From Pseudomonas fragi (lineage in GTDB: Bacteria > Pseudomonadota > Gammaproteobacteria > Pseudomonadales > Pseudomonadaceae): a DNA stretch of 64,000 nt. The notes beneath the pieces are model-generated. The model was given only the letters and a program-made list of their open reading frames with translations, did not search any database and was not told the DNA's origin. The stretch covers positions 3,472,001 to 3,536,000 of the forward strand of contig NZ_CP104861.1 in NCBI RefSeq assembly GCF_025426255.1, given 5' to 3'. The number at the start of each line of letters is the position of its first letter. Position 1 is the first letter of the stretch. A program made the position numbers and the translations under genes. Positions 62,937-64,000 of the stretch are shown here, one piece after another.

Positions 62937-64000
62937 CTACTGCTTCGTCTTGATAATGTCGTGCTCGCGCAGTTTGTTGGCGATGGTGGTGTGGGAAACC
63001 CCCAGCCGCTTGCCCAGCAATCGGCTGCTCGGGTGCTCGGAATACAGCTGCTCCAGCACCGCCTTCTCGAAACGCCCGACAATCTGCTCCAGGCCGCCCT
63101 CCATCGAAAACTCACCCAACGGCTGGCGTACGCCGTAATCCGGCAAGCGAATATGCTCGGCCTTTACCATCCCGCCATCACACAGCGAAACCGCCTGAAA
63201 CAACACGTTCTCCAGTTGGCGCACGTTGCCCGGCCAGTGGTAGTGGCTCAGGCGATCCATGGCCGCAGGCGCCAGACGCGGCAGCGGGCAACCGATTTGT
63301 CGGCTGGCCTGATCCAGAAAATGCTCGACCAAAGGCTCAAGTCCGTCCAGGCAATCACGCAGCGGCGGGATGTGCAGCGACAGCACGTTGAGCCGGTGGT
63401 AAAGGTCCTGGCGGAACTCACCTTTGGCACACAACTCGGACAGGTCGACCTGGGTGGCGCACATAACCCGCACATCCAGATACACCTCTTCATCGCTGCC
63501 GACACGCCGGAAGCAGCCGTCCTGCAAAAAGCGCAACAGTTTGACCTGCAAACGCGGGCTCATTTCACCCACACCATCGAGAAACAACGTACCGCCCGCT
63601 GTCAGTTCCAGCAGGCCGAGTTTGCCTTCGGCGCGCGCCCCTTCAAACGCTCCGGGGCCATAACCGAACAGCTCGGTTTCGGCCATCGACTCGGGCAGGC
63701 CAGCACAGTTGAGCGCCATCAATGGCGACTGGCCACGGGGGCTGGCCAGGTGACAGGCGCGGGCCAGCAGCTCCTTGCCGGTCCCGGTTTCGCCTTCTAT
63801 TAACAGTGGCGCGTCCAGCGGCGCCATGCGCCGGGCTTCACGCACCACGGCGGCCATGACTTTCGAACTCTGGAAGATACTGTCAAAACCGCGCAACTCC
63901 TGTTTGCGCACGTTGTAGATTTGCTCGCCCACGCGGTCAGCGCGGTGCAGGGTAAGGACTGCGCCCGCCATCGCCTCGCTTTCATCGTGCTCCAGTTGCA
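62937..64000 (-). CDS. phhR: PhhR/TyrR-family regulator, 5' part outside the window
   Basis: The visible 354 codons cover the end of a PAS-type region, the AAA+ domain (Walker A GETGTGKE) and a C-terminal TyrR-type HTH (SRLLGKRLGVSHTTIANKLR). The usual GAFTGA loop reads GAFEGA, as in TyrR-class proteins that have lost sigma-54 dependence. PhhR controls phenylalanine and tyrosine breakdown in pseudomonads. The frame continues past the window edge (LEHDESEAMAGAVLTLHR), so the ATG at 63971 is internal. Confidence 0.88.
   Translation of the reverse strand, partial: QLEHDESEAMAGAVLTLHRADRVGEQIYNVRKQELRGFDSIFQSSKVMAAVVREARRMAPLDAPLLIEGETGTGKELLARACHLASPRGQSPLMALNCAGLPESMAETELFGYGPGAFEGARAEGKLGLLELTAGGTLFLDGVGEMSPRLQVKLLRFLQDGCFRRVGSDEEVYLDVRVMCATQVDLSELCAKGEFRQDLYHRLNVLSLHIPPLRDCLDGLEPLVEHFLDQASRQIGCPLPRLAPAAMDRLSHYHWPGNVRQLENVLFQAVSLCDGGMVKAEHIRLPDYGVRQPLGEFSMEGGLEQIVGRFEKAVLEQLYSEHPSSRLLGKRLGVSHTTIANKLREHDIIKTKQ

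Overview
The window is one continuous stretch of the flagellar/chemotaxis supercluster of a Pseudomonas, most likely of the P. fluorescens group. The genus follows from content and order: ccm operon, parC-parP-cheW-DUF2802, motCD, cheYZAB, fliA-fleN-flhF-flhA, fliE to flhB with fleQ and fleSR upstream of fliE, and fliC-fliD-fliS-fliT next to flgF-flgL. This FleQ/FleSR/FleN/FlhF set is specific to polar-flagellate gamma-proteobacteria. The flagellar genes are GC-rich. Almost everything is transcribed from the minus strand, so operons read from high to low coordinates. The species assignment is inference.

Layout in order of transcription (right to left): a partial TyrR/PhhR-type regulator (62937-64000); the late rod, ring and hook-associated operon flgF-G-H-I-J-K-L (62667-54355), behind a candidate sigma-54 promoter; a lone KAS III-like gene (53977-53051) where other pseudomonads carry flagellin glycosylation genes; fliC with a sigma-28 promoter and a strong terminator, then fliD-fliS-fliT; fleQ; fleS-fleR; fliE-F-G-H-I-J; a phosphorelay/partner-switch module (hsbA, a PP2C/HATPase protein, hptB); fliK; fliL-M-N-O-P-Q-R-flhB; an AT-rich regulatory gap; a complete Pap/MR/P-like chaperone-usher fimbrial operon (28887-21670); then flhA-flhF-fleN-fliA; cheY-Z-A-B, motC-motD, parC, parP, cheW, DUF2802. 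On the far left is the cytochrome c maturation operon ccmA-B-C-D-E-F-(G), with a FliK-like/FlhB-C-like pair transcribed divergently on the plus strand. Those two are the only plus-strand genes.

How it works together: FleQ is the master activator and FleN its ATPase antagonist. FleQ with sigma-54 would drive fleSR, fliE, fliK/fliL and flgF; matching -24/-12 elements are visible before each. FleSR drives hook and ring genes, and FliA drives flagellin and chemotaxis. Two good sigma-28 elements are visible, before fliC and before parP-cheW. ParC, ParP and CheA position chemoreceptor arrays at the pole, FlhF places the flagellum, and MotCD is the second stator. The HptB/HsbA module links phosphorelay input to FlgM and biofilm control.

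The least ordinary parts are: the fimbrial operon lodged between flhB and flhA, carrying a pilin-gene remnant; the PP2C protein without the receiver domain expected of HsbR; repeated short motifs in the CheA linker; a repeat-built, compositionally distinct flagellin centre; the orphan KAS III; the FliK-like/FlhB-C pair; and a family of REP/REPIN palindromes in operon gaps, including a 97-bp unit present as near-identical inverted copies about 40 kb apart.
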